DNA of 17,435 nucleotides from K189A clade bacterium (GCA_007571095.1 RKSB01000096.1:1-17435), one strand, 5' to 3'; positions 1 to 7,160 are shown, counted from the stretch's first letter. Program-made: numbers and translations. Notes: generated by a model from the letters alone, not told the origin.

Positions 1-719
1 GCGTAACGCAGCACCGGCTCACTGACATCAACCGCAACCACCGAAGCCTCTGGAAAATGCTGGGCCAGCGGAACCACATTGTGGCCGACGGTACAGCCCA
101 TATCCAGAATGCGCCGAGGCCGAAATCCGGCATGCTCCTTCTTCAGCCATTCGGCGATGGCCACGCCACCACCATCGCTGTAGCTGCCGAGTGCACCACC
201 GGTGGTTACAAAGATGCCGCAATCGTAATTCGCACCTGCGGTCACATCCCCCTTACAAAGTGCCGTGTGATAGCTGCCCGGCATGCAGTGAGTATCGACG
301 GCGGTCACATAGGCCGGCAGTTTCAGTGCAGAGTCGAGTTGCAGGCCGTCGCTGTCCTGTTCGTTCAAACGAGCGGCCTGCTCGTTGATCTCCTTCAGCT
401 GGCGCAGAACCAGGGCCCGTCCGGCCTGTTGGCGCATCTCCATGCTGTTGCGCTTGAGTGCACTCCAGAACTGATAACAGGGCTGCCGGGCCATCATGTC
501 TCTGACCTGGTGGCGATTCGAAGGCTTTTTTTGATGAGTCGCCTCAAACTCGGGCAACGCCTGCTCCTCGTAGCAGGGCTTCAGCAGAGGAGCAATCTCG
601 GAAGACAGCCAGGCGTTGAACTGGGTCAGAAAGTTAAACCTTGCGACCTCGTCGTGAGCCGGTTGCGGAAAAACCGCATGCCGACCCACATGGTGCCAGG
701 AAGGCGGTAACGCACCCAT
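1..719 (-). CDS. Class I SAM-dependent methyltransferase, 5' part only (runs off left edge)
   Basis: An open frame of 239 codons runs from an ATG at 719 to the window edge without a stop, so the gene is cut off. After about 200 residues of N-terminal region (rich in Gln, Arg and aromatics, no signal peptide) comes a class I methyltransferase motif I, ILDMGCTVGHNVVPLA at about 204-219, followed by the acidic end of beta-2 in VVAVDVSEP (about 227-235). The usual GCGTG reads GCTVG here. Such enzymes transfer a methyl group from S-adenosylmethionine in the cytoplasm; the acceptor is unknown. The ATG directly follows the TGA of the TBDR gene in the same frame (TGAATG) and has no clear Shine-Dalgarno of its own. 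Translation therefore probably depends on ribosomes ending the receptor gene, making this a second gene of that operon. The fold assignment is firm; the function is not known. Confidence 0.82.
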   Translation of the reverse strand, partial: MGALPPSWHHVGRHAVFPQPAHDEVARFNFLTQFNAWLSSEIAPLLKPCYEEQALPEFEATHQKKPSNRHQVRDMMARQPCYQFWSALKRNSMEMRQQAGRALVLRQLKEINEQAARLNEQDSDGLQLDSALKLPAYVTAVDTHCMPGSYHTALCKGDVTAGANYDCGIFVTTGGALGSYSDGGGVAIAEWLKKEHAGFRPRRILDMGCTVGHNVVPLAQHFPEASVVAVDVSEPVLRY

Positions 720-3641
720 TCAGAAGTTGTAACTGAAAGTCAGTATCCAGGTGGAACCCGTACGCAGAGACACGAAGGGTGCGCGTGGTGAACCAAAGTC
801 AAGTCCACGAACAAAGGGGTTAGACGTGCCTATGTCATTCAACACGGCTACCTGTTCGTCAGTCAGCGAATAGGCATCAATGACTGCCTGGGTTACGCCA
901 CCATTGTTACCTGTCAACTCAGACTTGCAGGCAGCCGGGCCGAGAAACCCTGCGAAGAACGCACAGGAACTACCCTGACCATAGTCAGCCCAGCGAGTAA
1001 CGGCAAGCGGTGCATCCTCGTCGTTGATGTTGCGGCCAGTCAAACGAAGGCTCCACTGGTCGCCATACACGCCGACATAGACACCGACTTCCAGTGCGTC
1101 TCCCGTCTCTATTCGGTTGTGCACCTGGGCATACTTGCTGCTCTCGAAGTTGGCGTTGATGCCAGCCGTCAACGAAAGACCGGCGGTGAGCGGGTAGTTG
1201 AAGTTGAGATCGGCACTCCACTGGACTTCGGAGGTCAAAGGCAACTGCTTGCCAGAAATATCGCAGGTGGCACCGGACAGAGCACCGGCCGGATCCGGAT
1301 TTTGAGAGCCGTCAGCCGCAAAATTGGGGAATTGGAAGCCGCCGCTTGTCAGCACATATTCAAAGATATCGCAACCTTTTGTAATCTCCGGCTCGGTCAG
1401 GGCAAGCGAAAAGCCAACGTCAAAGTAGTTGCCAAAAAAGCCTCTGAACTCATATTCCAGGCCGGTGATCTCGGCATCACCCTGATTGGACACAGCAGCA
1501 GAAACAATGGCACCTTCATAGGGGCTGGTCAGCTGGAATTTCTTAATGTCCTTGTAATACACGGAGCCAGCCATGTAGATGCTGCCGCCGGCAAAAGTAC
1601 CCTTGAAGCCGACCTCGTAGTTGAGTGACTCCTCCTCGTCAAAATCCGGAAAGCCATTGACTTCAGCCAGAGCACTGTTGAGGCCACCCGGCTTGTTGCC
1701 CGTCGCCAGGCTGGCATAGAACAGGCTGTTGTCGCTCAAATCCAGGCTGTAGGAGAGCTTCCAGGTGAAGCTGCCAAATTCCTCGTCGTCGTCCTTGGAA
1801 ACCGTGATTGCCTGGTCGGCCCGAGCATAAACCTCGCCCGTCGTAGTCACAACCTCCACGGTACCATCGGTCGTTGTGACTGCTGTACCGGCAGTGGTGG
1901 GTGTTTCCGTAATGTCGACAACCGTTACAAGAGCGGTCAGACCTTCGTCTCTCAGGCTCTTGATCTCGGTGGCCTCACGTACTTCAAAGGACAGGGTTGA
2001 GGGCCCGAAATCCAACTCCACATTACCGAATACAGCCCTGTTTTCAATGGTGTAGCTATCGGTATTGCGATCCCTGCCAATGCCGAGTTCGGTCACATCG
2101 CGAGAGGTGACCGTTAAGCTGCTGGTGCAGTCGTTGAGTATCGCAGAAGTACAGGCTCGATTGAGATTGCCGGTGGTCGCCGGGTCATCCCGAACCACAC
2201 GAGTGGCGGTGATGCTGTTGAGGTCATACTGCCAGTCGAGGAAATTGGCTTCGCGACGCCAGTCGTAGCGAAAGTAGCCGACACCCCAGCGAAAGGCGCG
2301 TGACTGGTCGGAAGTCAGGCGGACCTCAAAGGAAGTGTCTTCAAAGACATCGTCAAAGGCAATTGCAAAGCCGGCACTTCGTTGAGGAAAGTCGGGAGTC
2401 TCGGGTGTCGCACCCAGAGCGGATGTGTACCATCTCAGGTCCCAGTGATCCGAGTCCGATCCTGTGGTCAGCACCTCTTCTCGAACGGCCAGATTGGCGT
2501 TGACATTGACGGCCTCGCCTTCAAAGGCGTACTGCAACATGTAAATCTGGCGGTCACGTTCAACACCGCTGAAGGCAACGGTTGAATCATAGGCGTTGGG
2601 GTGAACGTTGGGGTCGGTGCCGACAGGCGGTACAGGATCGACTGTGTTGCCGGTGTTCAGGCGAACAACATCCTGTGGCTTGACTTCGCCGCAGAAGTAC
2701 TGAAAGGGGTTGTCGGCTCGCCGGCCGCCGGGTATTTCAGTGCCATGACGTACGGCATTGACGCCGAAGTTTGACTTGGTCAGGTTGGATCGGTACCCCG
2801 GAAAACAGTTGTTGTAGTCGGAACGGTGCAAGAACAGTGCCCGAGTGCCGTCTGCATCCTGGCTATCCAGAAACTGGGCTCTGACCTCATGGCGACCGGC
2901 ACTGAACTGAAGCCCCAGGCTCAGCGAGGTGGTCTCCTCATCACCAATGGTAGTGTCGACGGTTCGGTTTTCGTATTCGCCGTCATACTCCCACTGTCGA
3001 ACGCCGATCGAGAAGCCCAGATTGTCGTTGACAGGTATGCGGGCACTGGCTGACACTTCGCGGCGTTCGCCGGCATCACCGGCAAGGCCCAGGCTGGCAT
3101 TGACATCGGCCTCAAACTCACCGCCAACCAGATCCTTGAGTACAAAATTGACCGCACCGGAATAGGCGTTGCGGCCATAAGCCGAACTCTGTGGACCCTT
3201 GAGCACTTCGACCCGTTCCACCAGATTCATGTCGAGAGACTGAACATCGCCCTGAAAGTAGACGCCATTGAGGTAGTAGGAGGCACCGGATTCGGCCAGT
3301 GGCGTGGTCCCCGCCAGAATATTGGCGGCCCCTCGAATAACCGGCCGTTCGGTTGAGCGGCCAAAGGCTTTGGAAAAAGAGAAGCCGGGAGTAAAGCGAG
3401 CCACGTCGTCGACAGTTCGAATACCCAGATCACGCAGGCGATCTTCGGTTAAAGCGGTCACCGAACCGGGAATATCAAGCAACCGCTCTTCCTTTTTACG
3501 GGCGGTGACTATGATTTCCTCAATGGCACCCTGCCTTCTGGCACCCTCTTCTTCCTCCTGAGCGAAAGCAGATGGCAAGGTTCCTGTCAGCAGGACTGAC
3601 AACAACAGATGAATTTTGCTTTTCCGGCAGTATTCCATCAT
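720..3641 (-). CDS. TonB-dependent outer-membrane receptor
   Basis: This encodes a 973-residue TonB-dependent receptor, a gated outer-membrane barrel that imports ligands too large or rare for porins using TonB energy. A signal peptide (positive MMEYCRKSK, then LLLSVLLTG, cleavage likely after AFA at 27) is followed by an acidic stretch. A TonB-box-like EEIIVTAR lies at about 41-48. The plug contains LDIPGSVTALT, VIRGAAN and the conserved VERVEVLKGPQSSAYGRNAYSGAVNF. A long beta-barrel ends in the usual aromatic Phe (TFSYNF). There is no STN signalling domain, so it is not a transducing receptor. I chose the ATG at 3641 because GAGAGG lies 9 nt upstream. The longer frame from 3740 would begin upstream of the predicted transcription start (about 3715). 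Substrate is unknown; the acyl-CoA catabolic genes nearby suggest a carbon substrate rather than iron, but this is inference. Confidence 0.93.
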   Translation of the reverse strand: MMEYCRKSKIHLLLSVLLTGTLPSAFAQEEEEGARRQGAIEEIIVTARKKEERLLDIPGSVTALTEDRLRDLGIRTVDDVARFTPGFSFSKAFGRSTERPVIRGAANILAGTTPLAESGASYYLNGVYFQGDVQSLDMNLVERVEVLKGPQSSAYGRNAYSGAVNFVLKDLVGGEFEADVNASLGLAGDAGERREVSASARIPVNDNLGFSIGVRQWEYDGEYENRTVDTTIGDEETTSLSLGLQFSAGRHEVRAQFLDSQDADGTRALFLHRSDYNNCFPGYRSNLTKSNFGVNAVRHGTEIPGGRRADNPFQYFCGEVKPQDVVRLNTGNTVDPVPPVGTDPNVHPNAYDSTVAFSGVERDRQIYMLQYAFEGEAVNVNANLAVREEVLTTGSDSDHWDLRWYTSALGATPETPDFPQRSAGFAIAFDDVFEDTSFEVRLTSDQSRAFRWGVGYFRYDWRREANFLDWQYDLNSITATRVVRDDPATTGNLNRACTSAILNDCTSSLTVTSRDVTELGIGRDRNTDSYTIENRAVFGNVELDFGPSTLSFEVREATEIKSLRDEGLTALVTVVDITETPTTAGTAVTTTDGTVEVVTTTGEVYARADQAITVSKDDDEEFGSFTWKLSYSLDLSDNSLFYASLATGNKPGGLNSALAEVNGFPDFDEEESLNYEVGFKGTFAGGSIYMAGSVYYKDIKKFQLTSPYEGAIVSAAVSNQGDAEITGLEYEFRGFFGNYFDVGFSLALTEPEITKGCDIFEYVLTSGGFQFPNFAADGSQNPDPAGALSGATCDISGKQLPLTSEVQWSADLNFNYPLTAGLSLTAGINANFESSKYAQVHNRIETGDALEVGVYVGVYGDQWSLRLTGRNINDEDAPLAVTRWADYGQGSSCAFFAGFLGPAACKSELTGNNGGVTQAVIDAYSLTDEQVAVLNDIGTSNPFVRGLDFGSPRAPFVSLRTGSTWILTFSYNF

Positions 3642-3721
3642 CTTTGAGTACCTCTCTTCTGGTTGTGTTCTGGTCTGGTTCATATTAAACGGCTTCGCAG
3701 TGAATGCATCTCGTCCGACTG

Positions 3722-3750
3722 AAGATAGACGAGATTGCATATTGTGTCAA
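3722..3750 (-). promoter_or_regulatory. Sigma70-type promoter of the TBDR-methyltransferase operon
   Basis: On the minus strand a perfect -35 TTGACA (3750-3745) is separated by exactly 17 bp from a -10 TATCTT (3727-3722, four of six consensus bases). Transcription would begin near 3715, leaving a leader of about 74 nt before the ATG at 3641. This supports 3641 over 3740 as the start codon. Confidence 0.6.
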
Positions 3751-3755
3751 TGAAA

Positions 3756-3771
3756 CAATGATATATCAATG
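3756..3771. promoter_or_regulatory. 16-bp near-palindrome next to the TBDR -35 box (candidate operator)
   Basis: CAATGATATATCAATG pairs at seven of eight positions around its centre and lies 5 bp upstream of the -35 hexamer of the TBDR promoter. That placement suits a repressor or activator site. It shares ATGAT-type hexamers with Fur boxes, but the match is too weak to call it Fur. The regulator is unknown and none is encoded in the window. Confidence 0.35.
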
Positions 3772-3810
3772 ATTCAATAGTCCGTTTGAAAGTTATACAC
3801 CAATTGCGCC

Positions 3811-3867
3811 GAGCGAGGCAAGTGGCTCTTGTTATATTGAGCAAGGTAATGGCTCTTTTCCTTGCTC
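3811..3867. repeat. Pair of imperfect direct repeats plus a hairpin between the lyase gene and the TBDR promoter
   Basis: GAGCGAGGCAAGTGGCTCTT (3811-3830) recurs as GAGCAAGGTAATGGCTCTT (3839-3857), 28 bp on. The second copy also forms a perfect 8-bp stem, GAGCAAGG (3839-3846) with CCTTGCTC (3860-3867), around a 13-nt loop. It lies just after the stop of the HMG-CoA-lyase-like gene but no T-run follows on the minus strand. It may be a Rho-dependent or processing hairpin, or binding sites for an activator of the receptor promoter about 60-100 bp away. Confidence 0.45.
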
Positions 3868-3888
3868 ACGAACAGCATTCGGCGACAT

Positions 3889-4854
3889 TCAGCCTGGACT
3901 TGCCACATAGAGCGAATCCCCTTGCGAATCTCCTCGAATACAAAGACCTTTGGGCAGGCCGGCGGCGGGCGTAAAGCCGTAAAGCTCGACCGCTTTAGGC
4001 AGCAGTTTTTGCAGAAGTTCGCGAGCTCGTATCAGCCCGTCATAGTCGATGCCTGTGTTCAGGCCCATCGCCTCCAGCATGAATACCAGATCCTCCGTTA
4101 CTATGTTGCCGCTTGCACCGGGGGCAAAGGGGCAGCCTCCCAGACCTGCCATTGAAGAGTCCAGTGTGGTAATGCCCTCTTCCAGAGCGGCCAGTGCATT
4201 GGCAAGCCCCTGCCCTCTGGTGTTGTGCAGATGAACGCTGGATAGATTCTGCTCGCCCACTGCGGCCTTTACTCGGCGAATCAGCCGCCGAACCTGAGCC
4301 GGGTTGGCGTAGCCGGTCGTATCCGCAAGCCCGACACCGTCACAGCCGGCAGCCATGAGTTGTTCGGCCAGAGTGACCACTCGATCTTCGGGAACAGGGC
4401 CTTCCAGAGTGCATCCAAAGGCGGTGGACAGACCACCCTCGAACTCGGGACGCTCGTCAGCAGGCAACGTTCGAAGGTAGGCACAGATTTCCTCGACTCC
4501 ATCCAACATCTGTGCATGCGTACGGTTGAGATTTTTCAAACTGTGGGTTTCGCTGACCGAAAATGGGATTGATATCTTTTGTGGATTGGCGGTCAGAGCA
4601 CGTTTCAGACCCTTGAGATTGGGTATGAGAATGGCGATCTCGGTATTCAGGCGACGGGCAAAGGCAGCTACCTCCGGCGTATCTGCCATCTGCGGAACCG
4701 CCTTTGGCGAGACACAGGAGCCGACTTCGATTTCTCGAAGGCCGGCGGCGGCCAGTGCCTCAATCCACCGGCACTTGTCCTGAGTAGGAAGAATGTAATC
4801 AATGTTCTGCAGGCCGTCCCTCGGACCCACCTCGCTCACCACCAGGTCAACCAT
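3889..4854 (-). CDS. HMG-CoA lyase-like enzyme (hydroxymethylglutaryl-CoA or citramalyl-CoA lyase)
   Basis: A complete 321-residue TIM-barrel lyase of the HMG-CoA lyase branch of the DRE-TIM family; bacterial HMG-CoA lyases are about 300 residues. Visible family residues are EVGPRDGLQN (8-17, with the Arg-Asp pair at 12-13), FEGGLSTAFGCTLEG (138-152), the metal-binding HLHNTRGQ (His208, His210) and GLGGCPFAPGASGN. The last contains the catalytic cysteine at 241 and the metal-ligand Asn at 250, nine residues apart as in the human enzyme. It cleaves a 3-hydroxy-3-methyl acyl-CoA; HMG-CoA would give acetyl-CoA and acetoacetate in leucine breakdown. The rest of a leucine operon (methylcrotonyl-CoA carboxylase, methylglutaconyl-CoA hydratase) is absent. 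The divergent neighbour is a family III CoA-transferase, so activation and cleavage of free HMG or (R)-citramalate is a real alternative. CAGGAG lies 7 nt before the ATG. Confidence 0.9.
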   Translation of the reverse strand: MVDLVVSEVGPRDGLQNIDYILPTQDKCRWIEALAAAGLREIEVGSCVSPKAVPQMADTPEVAAFARRLNTEIAILIPNLKGLKRALTANPQKISIPFSVSETHSLKNLNRTHAQMLDGVEEICAYLRTLPADERPEFEGGLSTAFGCTLEGPVPEDRVVTLAEQLMAAGCDGVGLADTTGYANPAQVRRLIRRVKAAVGEQNLSSVHLHNTRGQGLANALAALEEGITTLDSSMAGLGGCPFAPGASGNIVTEDLVFMLEAMGLNTGIDYDGLIRARELLQKLLPKAVELYGFTPAAGLPKGLCIRGDSQGDSLYVASPG

Positions 4855-5001
4855 TCGCTTGCTCCTGTGTTTACTCTATAACGATGCTGTATGATGTAAT
4901 ATTGCCATATCTATAGTACAAACTGTAAACAGATACAGATCGTAATCAGTCTGCCAGTCTGCTGAAAATCGGGCAGATGCACCTCGCAGAACAACTCACC
5001 C
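4855..5001. promoter_or_regulatory. Divergent promoter region between lyase and CoA-transferase genes
   Basis: This 147-bp gap is AT-rich around 4870-4945 and must hold both promoters. For the plus strand a possible pair is TTGCCA (4902-4907) and TAAACA (4926-4931) with an 18-bp spacer. For the minus strand TTTACA (4929-4924) is a good -35 but its -10 (GGCAAT at 17 bp) is weak. Two small overlapping inverted repeats, TACAAACTGTA (4917-4927) and CTGTAAACAG (4923-4932), sit where both polymerases would bind, so one regulator could control both genes. Promoter assignments are tentative. Confidence 0.35.
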
Positions 5002-5030
5002 TTGAATACTCCCTTGAATACTTCCGATAG
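4977..5030 (+). CDS. Possible 17-residue upstream ORF overlapping the CoA-transferase start
   Basis: An ATG at 4977 opens a 17-codon frame (MHLAEQLTLEYSLEYFR) ending in TAG at 5028-5030. It overlaps the TTG start of the CoA-transferase in another frame. No strong ribosome-binding site precedes it. It contains the internal duplication TTGAATACT (5002-5010 and 5014-5022). It could be a leader peptide or chance; it is listed because the CoA-transferase itself lacks an ATG start and a Shine-Dalgarno. Confidence 0.2.
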   Translation: MHLAEQLTLEYSLEYFR

Positions 5031-6210
5031 CCAGAATCACAAACCACTCTCCGGTGTTCGGGTCATTGAACTCTCCCACATGGTCATGGGGCCAACTGCC
5101 GGTCTGGTACTGGCTGATCTGGGGGCGGAAATTCTCAAGATCGAGCCGCCGGGAGGCGACAAGACTCGGCACCTCAAGGGTTCAGGTGCCGGCTTTTTCC
5201 CCATGTACAACCGCAACAAGCAAAGCCTGTGCCTGAACATCAAGACAACTGCCGGCATGGAGATTTTGATGGAACTGCTGGCGGACTGCGATGTTCTGCT
5301 GGAGAATTTTCGTAAAGGCACGCTGGATCGAATGGGTCTCGGGTACAAGGACCTGAGTGCCCGGTTTGAACGTCTGATCTACTGCTCTCTCAAGGGATTT
5401 CTGCCCGGTCCCTATGAAAATCGTACCGCTCTCGATGAGGTGACCCAGATGATGGGTGGACTGGCCTATATGACCGGCCCTTCGGGGCGGCCTCTACGTG
5501 CCGGTGCTTCGGTGATCGATGTGATGGGTGGTACTTTTGGAGCGGTCGGCGTGCTGGCTGCCCTGCATGAACGCAACCGCACCGGACGAGGACAGCATAT
5601 CAACAGTGCCCTGTTTGAGACGACCGCTTTTCTGGTCGGGCAGCACATGGCACAGGAGGTGGTGTCGGGAGTGGCACCGGCTCCGATGCCGGAACGAATA
5701 TCTGCCTGGGCTATTTACGATGTTTTTACCACGAGCGACGGCCTGCCGCTCTTTGTCGGTGTAGTCAGTGATGGCCAGTGGCAGACCTTCTGCAGGGCCT
5801 TTGGGCTGGACGATCTGGCAGCCGATGAAAGCCTGAAAGCCAACAATGACCGAATTGCCCAACGGCCTGCGTTGCTGAAGAGAATCGGTGCCCTGTTTGC
5901 CACTTTCAAACGTGACGAGCTGGCGGTCAAGCTGGAGAGTATCGGCATGCCCTTCGCACCTATTGCCAGGCCCGGCGATCTCTTTGACGATCCTCACCTC
6001 AAGGCCAGCGAAGGACTACTGGATGTCCGGACAGAGGACGGCAAGACCATGCAGTTGCCGGCCCTGCCTCTGCAGATGGACGACCAGAGGTTCGGAGTCT
6101 ATCAGGATTTGCCCAAAACAGGAGAGCACAGCCGCCGCATCCTGAAACAATATACTCACTATTCCGACGAAGAGATTGACACCCTTTTTGCAGAGGGCGT
6201 GGTCGAATAA
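5002..6210 (+). CDS. Family III (CaiB/BaiF) acyl-CoA transferase
   Basis: A 402-residue family III CoA-transferase; these dimers move CoA from a donor such as succinyl-CoA to a carboxylic acid through an aspartyl-CoA anhydride. The N-terminal LSGVRVIELSHMVMGP and DLGAEILKIEPPGGD (39-53), the central NKQSLCLNIKT and the GASVIDVMGG loop with the catalytic Asp at about 173 are typical. Length is normal. The start is uncertain: the frame has no ATG before the conserved LSGVRVIE block, so TTG at 5002 (or TTG at 5014) is used, without a visible Shine-Dalgarno. It is transcribed away from the HMG-CoA-lyase-like gene, which suggests a shared pathway in which this enzyme supplies the lyase's CoA ester. 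Substrate is not predictable. Its last codons lie in unit 1 of the tandem triplication at 6175-6895. Confidence 0.92.
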   Translation: MNTPLNTSDSQNHKPLSGVRVIELSHMVMGPTAGLVLADLGAEILKIEPPGGDKTRHLKGSGAGFFPMYNRNKQSLCLNIKTTAGMEILMELLADCDVLLENFRKGTLDRMGLGYKDLSARFERLIYCSLKGFLPGPYENRTALDEVTQMMGGLAYMTGPSGRPLRAGASVIDVMGGTFGAVGVLAALHERNRTGRGQHINSALFETTAFLVGQHMAQEVVSGVAPAPMPERISAWAIYDVFTTSDGLPLFVGVVSDGQWQTFCRAFGLDDLAADESLKANNDRIAQRPALLKRIGALFATFKRDELAVKLESIGMPFAPIARPGDLFDDPHLKASEGLLDVRTEDGKTMQLPALPLQMDDQRFGVYQDLPKTGEHSRRILKQYTHYSDEEIDTLFAEGVVE

Positions 6211-6212
6211 AA

Positions 6213-6415
6213 TTATTGACGAGTTCGCCCCACCTCTATTCGGTGCAGATGAATGCTCGTATTCGGTGCAGATGAATGCTCGGCCTTTTGCTGCCTGAGG
6301 GTGCCCGACCGAGGGCTCGCTCAAAATCCTCGAACGGCGAGCTTCAGTACGGGCAGGTCTGGGCCACTGGTATAGACCACCTCAGCCAGTTCAACCTCGT
6401 AGCCCGTGTCCTGGC
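6213..6415 (-). pseudogene. Decayed duplicate of the lipoprotein 3' end (unit 1)
   Basis: Read on the minus strand this matches the last third of the lipoprotein gene (QDTGYEVELAEVVYTSGP onward, 83 bp identical). It then loses 5 bases relative to the intact gene, which brings an early TGA after LKLAVRGF. It has no start or signal peptide of its own. It is a remnant of the tandem duplication and not expected to be made as a protein. Confidence 0.75.
6237..6282. repeat. Perfect 23-bp tandem duplication inside unit 1
   Basis: The 23 bases at 6237-6259 are repeated exactly at 6260-6282; unit 2 has the same sequence once (6481-6503). It accounts for the difference between the 221-bp offset of the 95-bp identical block and the 244-bp unit period. 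Confidence 0.95.
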
Positions 6416-6456
6416 TTTAACAATGACGCTTTACAGAGGGTGGAGTCGAGCAAAAG

Positions 6457-6645
6457 TTATTGACGAGTTCGCTCCACCTCTATTCGGTGCAGATGAATGC
6501 TCGGCCTTTTGCTGCCTGAGGGTGCCCGACCGAGGGCTCGCTCAAAATCCTCGAACGGCGAGCTTCAGTACGGGCGAGCCTGGACCGCTGTTTGAACCGC
6601 TCGTAGACACTTCGACCGATTCAACTCCTCAAGCCCTTATCCTGA
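6457..6645 (-). pseudogene. Second, more diverged duplicate of the lipoprotein 3' end (unit 2)
   Basis: The stop-proximal part (6481-6575) is identical to unit 1 and so carries the same frameshifting deletion. The rest (6576-6645) keeps only scattered identity to the lipoprotein gene, with several indels. No open frame related to the lipoprotein survives. Confidence 0.65.
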
Positions 6646-6704
6646 GCGCAACAGGAACAGCTTTTACAGAGGGTGGAGTCGAGCAGGTGGAGCCGGGCAA
6701 AAAA

Positions 6705-7160
6705 TTATTGACGAGTCAGCCCCGCCTGTATCCAGCGCAGATTGATGCCTATCCTTTTGCTGCCCGAGGGTGCCCAGGTGTAACCGAGGGCTCGCTCAAA
6801 ATCCTCGTGGTAAACGGCGAGCTTCAGTACGGGCAGGTCTGGGCCACTGGTATAGACCACCTCAGCCAGTTCAACCTCGTAGCCCGTGTCCTGGCCGTCA
6901 ACAAGAACATCGACTCGAGTGCCTTCGCTTGACCAGGTGAGGTTTGGCACATGCACCCAGAGATTGTCGTCACTAATGCCCTGGGCTTCAAAATAGCCAG
7001 GCATCGTCTGGTGAGGCTGAAGATTCCGGTAGATGACCACCCAGCCTCGGTAAACCTGAGCTTCTGCAGAGAGGCTGCTCTCATCCCCACAGGCGAACAG
7101 GGCTGGCAACAGGGCCATCAGAACCAGAATGCGCCGAAAGCGGCCTATAGTTTTCAACAT
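6705..7160 (-). CDS. Small lipoprotein of unknown function
   Basis: A 151-residue protein with a classical lipoprotein signal: positive MLKTIGRFRR, hydrophobic ILVLMALLPA and lipobox LFAC with the acylated cysteine at 24. Residue +2 is Gly, which does not signal inner-membrane retention, so the outer membrane is likely. The mature part is small and beta-rich in look, with no motif I recognise. I use the ATG at 7160, which gives a 23-residue signal; ATGs at 7190 and 7205 are possible and none has an ideally spaced ribosome-binding site (AGGAG lies 13 nt before 7160). It follows the amine oxidase gene by 72 nt and is probably the last gene of the long operon. Its 3' end is duplicated twice downstream, at the junction with the convergent CoA-transferase gene. 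Confidence 0.75.
   Translation of the reverse strand: MLKTIGRFRRILVLMALLPALFACGDESSLSAEAQVYRGWVVIYRNLQPHQTMPGYFEAQGISDDNLWVHVPNLTWSSEGTRVDVLVDGQDTGYEVELAEVVYTSGPDLPVLKLAVYHEDFERALGYTWAPSGSKRIGINLRWIQAGLTRQ

Larger units (their letters stand above)
6175..6895. repeat. Tandem triplication (about 245-bp unit) of a convergent gene junction
   Basis: Three adjacent units (about 6175-6421, 6422-6652, 6653-6895) each run from a copy of the CoA-transferase 3' end (CAGAGGG at 6191, 6434, 6667) through TTATTGACGAG (6213, 6457, 6705) into a copy of the lipoprotein 3' end. Only unit 1 holds the true CoA-transferase end and only unit 3 the true lipoprotein end. Identity is patchy. Units 1 and 2 match perfectly over 95 bp (6260-6354 against 6481-6575). 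Units 1 and 3 match perfectly over 83 bp (6333-6415 against 6813-6895). The second half of unit 2 has diverged. This mosaic implies repeated recombination or gene conversion. Confidence 0.9.

Noticed and set aside
57..710. 217-codon plus-strand open frame at the left edge
   Set aside because: It is the shadow of the minus-strand methyltransferase, whose motif I and following beta strand are clear in the opposite frame.
3756..3771. Fur box at the TBDR promoter
   Set aside because: Only partial agreement with the 19-bp Fur consensus; the sequence is better described as an unassigned palindrome.
3839..3867. Intrinsic terminator after the HMG-CoA-lyase-like gene
   Set aside because: The 8-bp stem is good but no T-run follows on the transcribed minus strand.
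5002..6210. Formyl-CoA:oxalate CoA-transferase (Frc)
   Set aside because: Family motifs are shared by all family III enzymes and no oxalyl-CoA decarboxylase gene is present.
6237..6282. CRISPR-like repeats
   Set aside because: The copies are directly adjacent with no spacers and lie in a decayed gene duplicate.
6175..6895. Insertion sequence or MITE as source of the repeats
   Set aside because: No transposase, terminal inverted repeats or target-site duplications are seen; the content is derived from the two flanking genes.
6276..6932. 218-codon plus-strand open frame with an internal repeated peptide
   Set aside because: It is antisense to the lipoprotein gene and crosses the tandem units; the peptide repeat arises because the 480-bp offset between units 1 and 3 is a multiple of three. 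No ribosome-binding site or family features.
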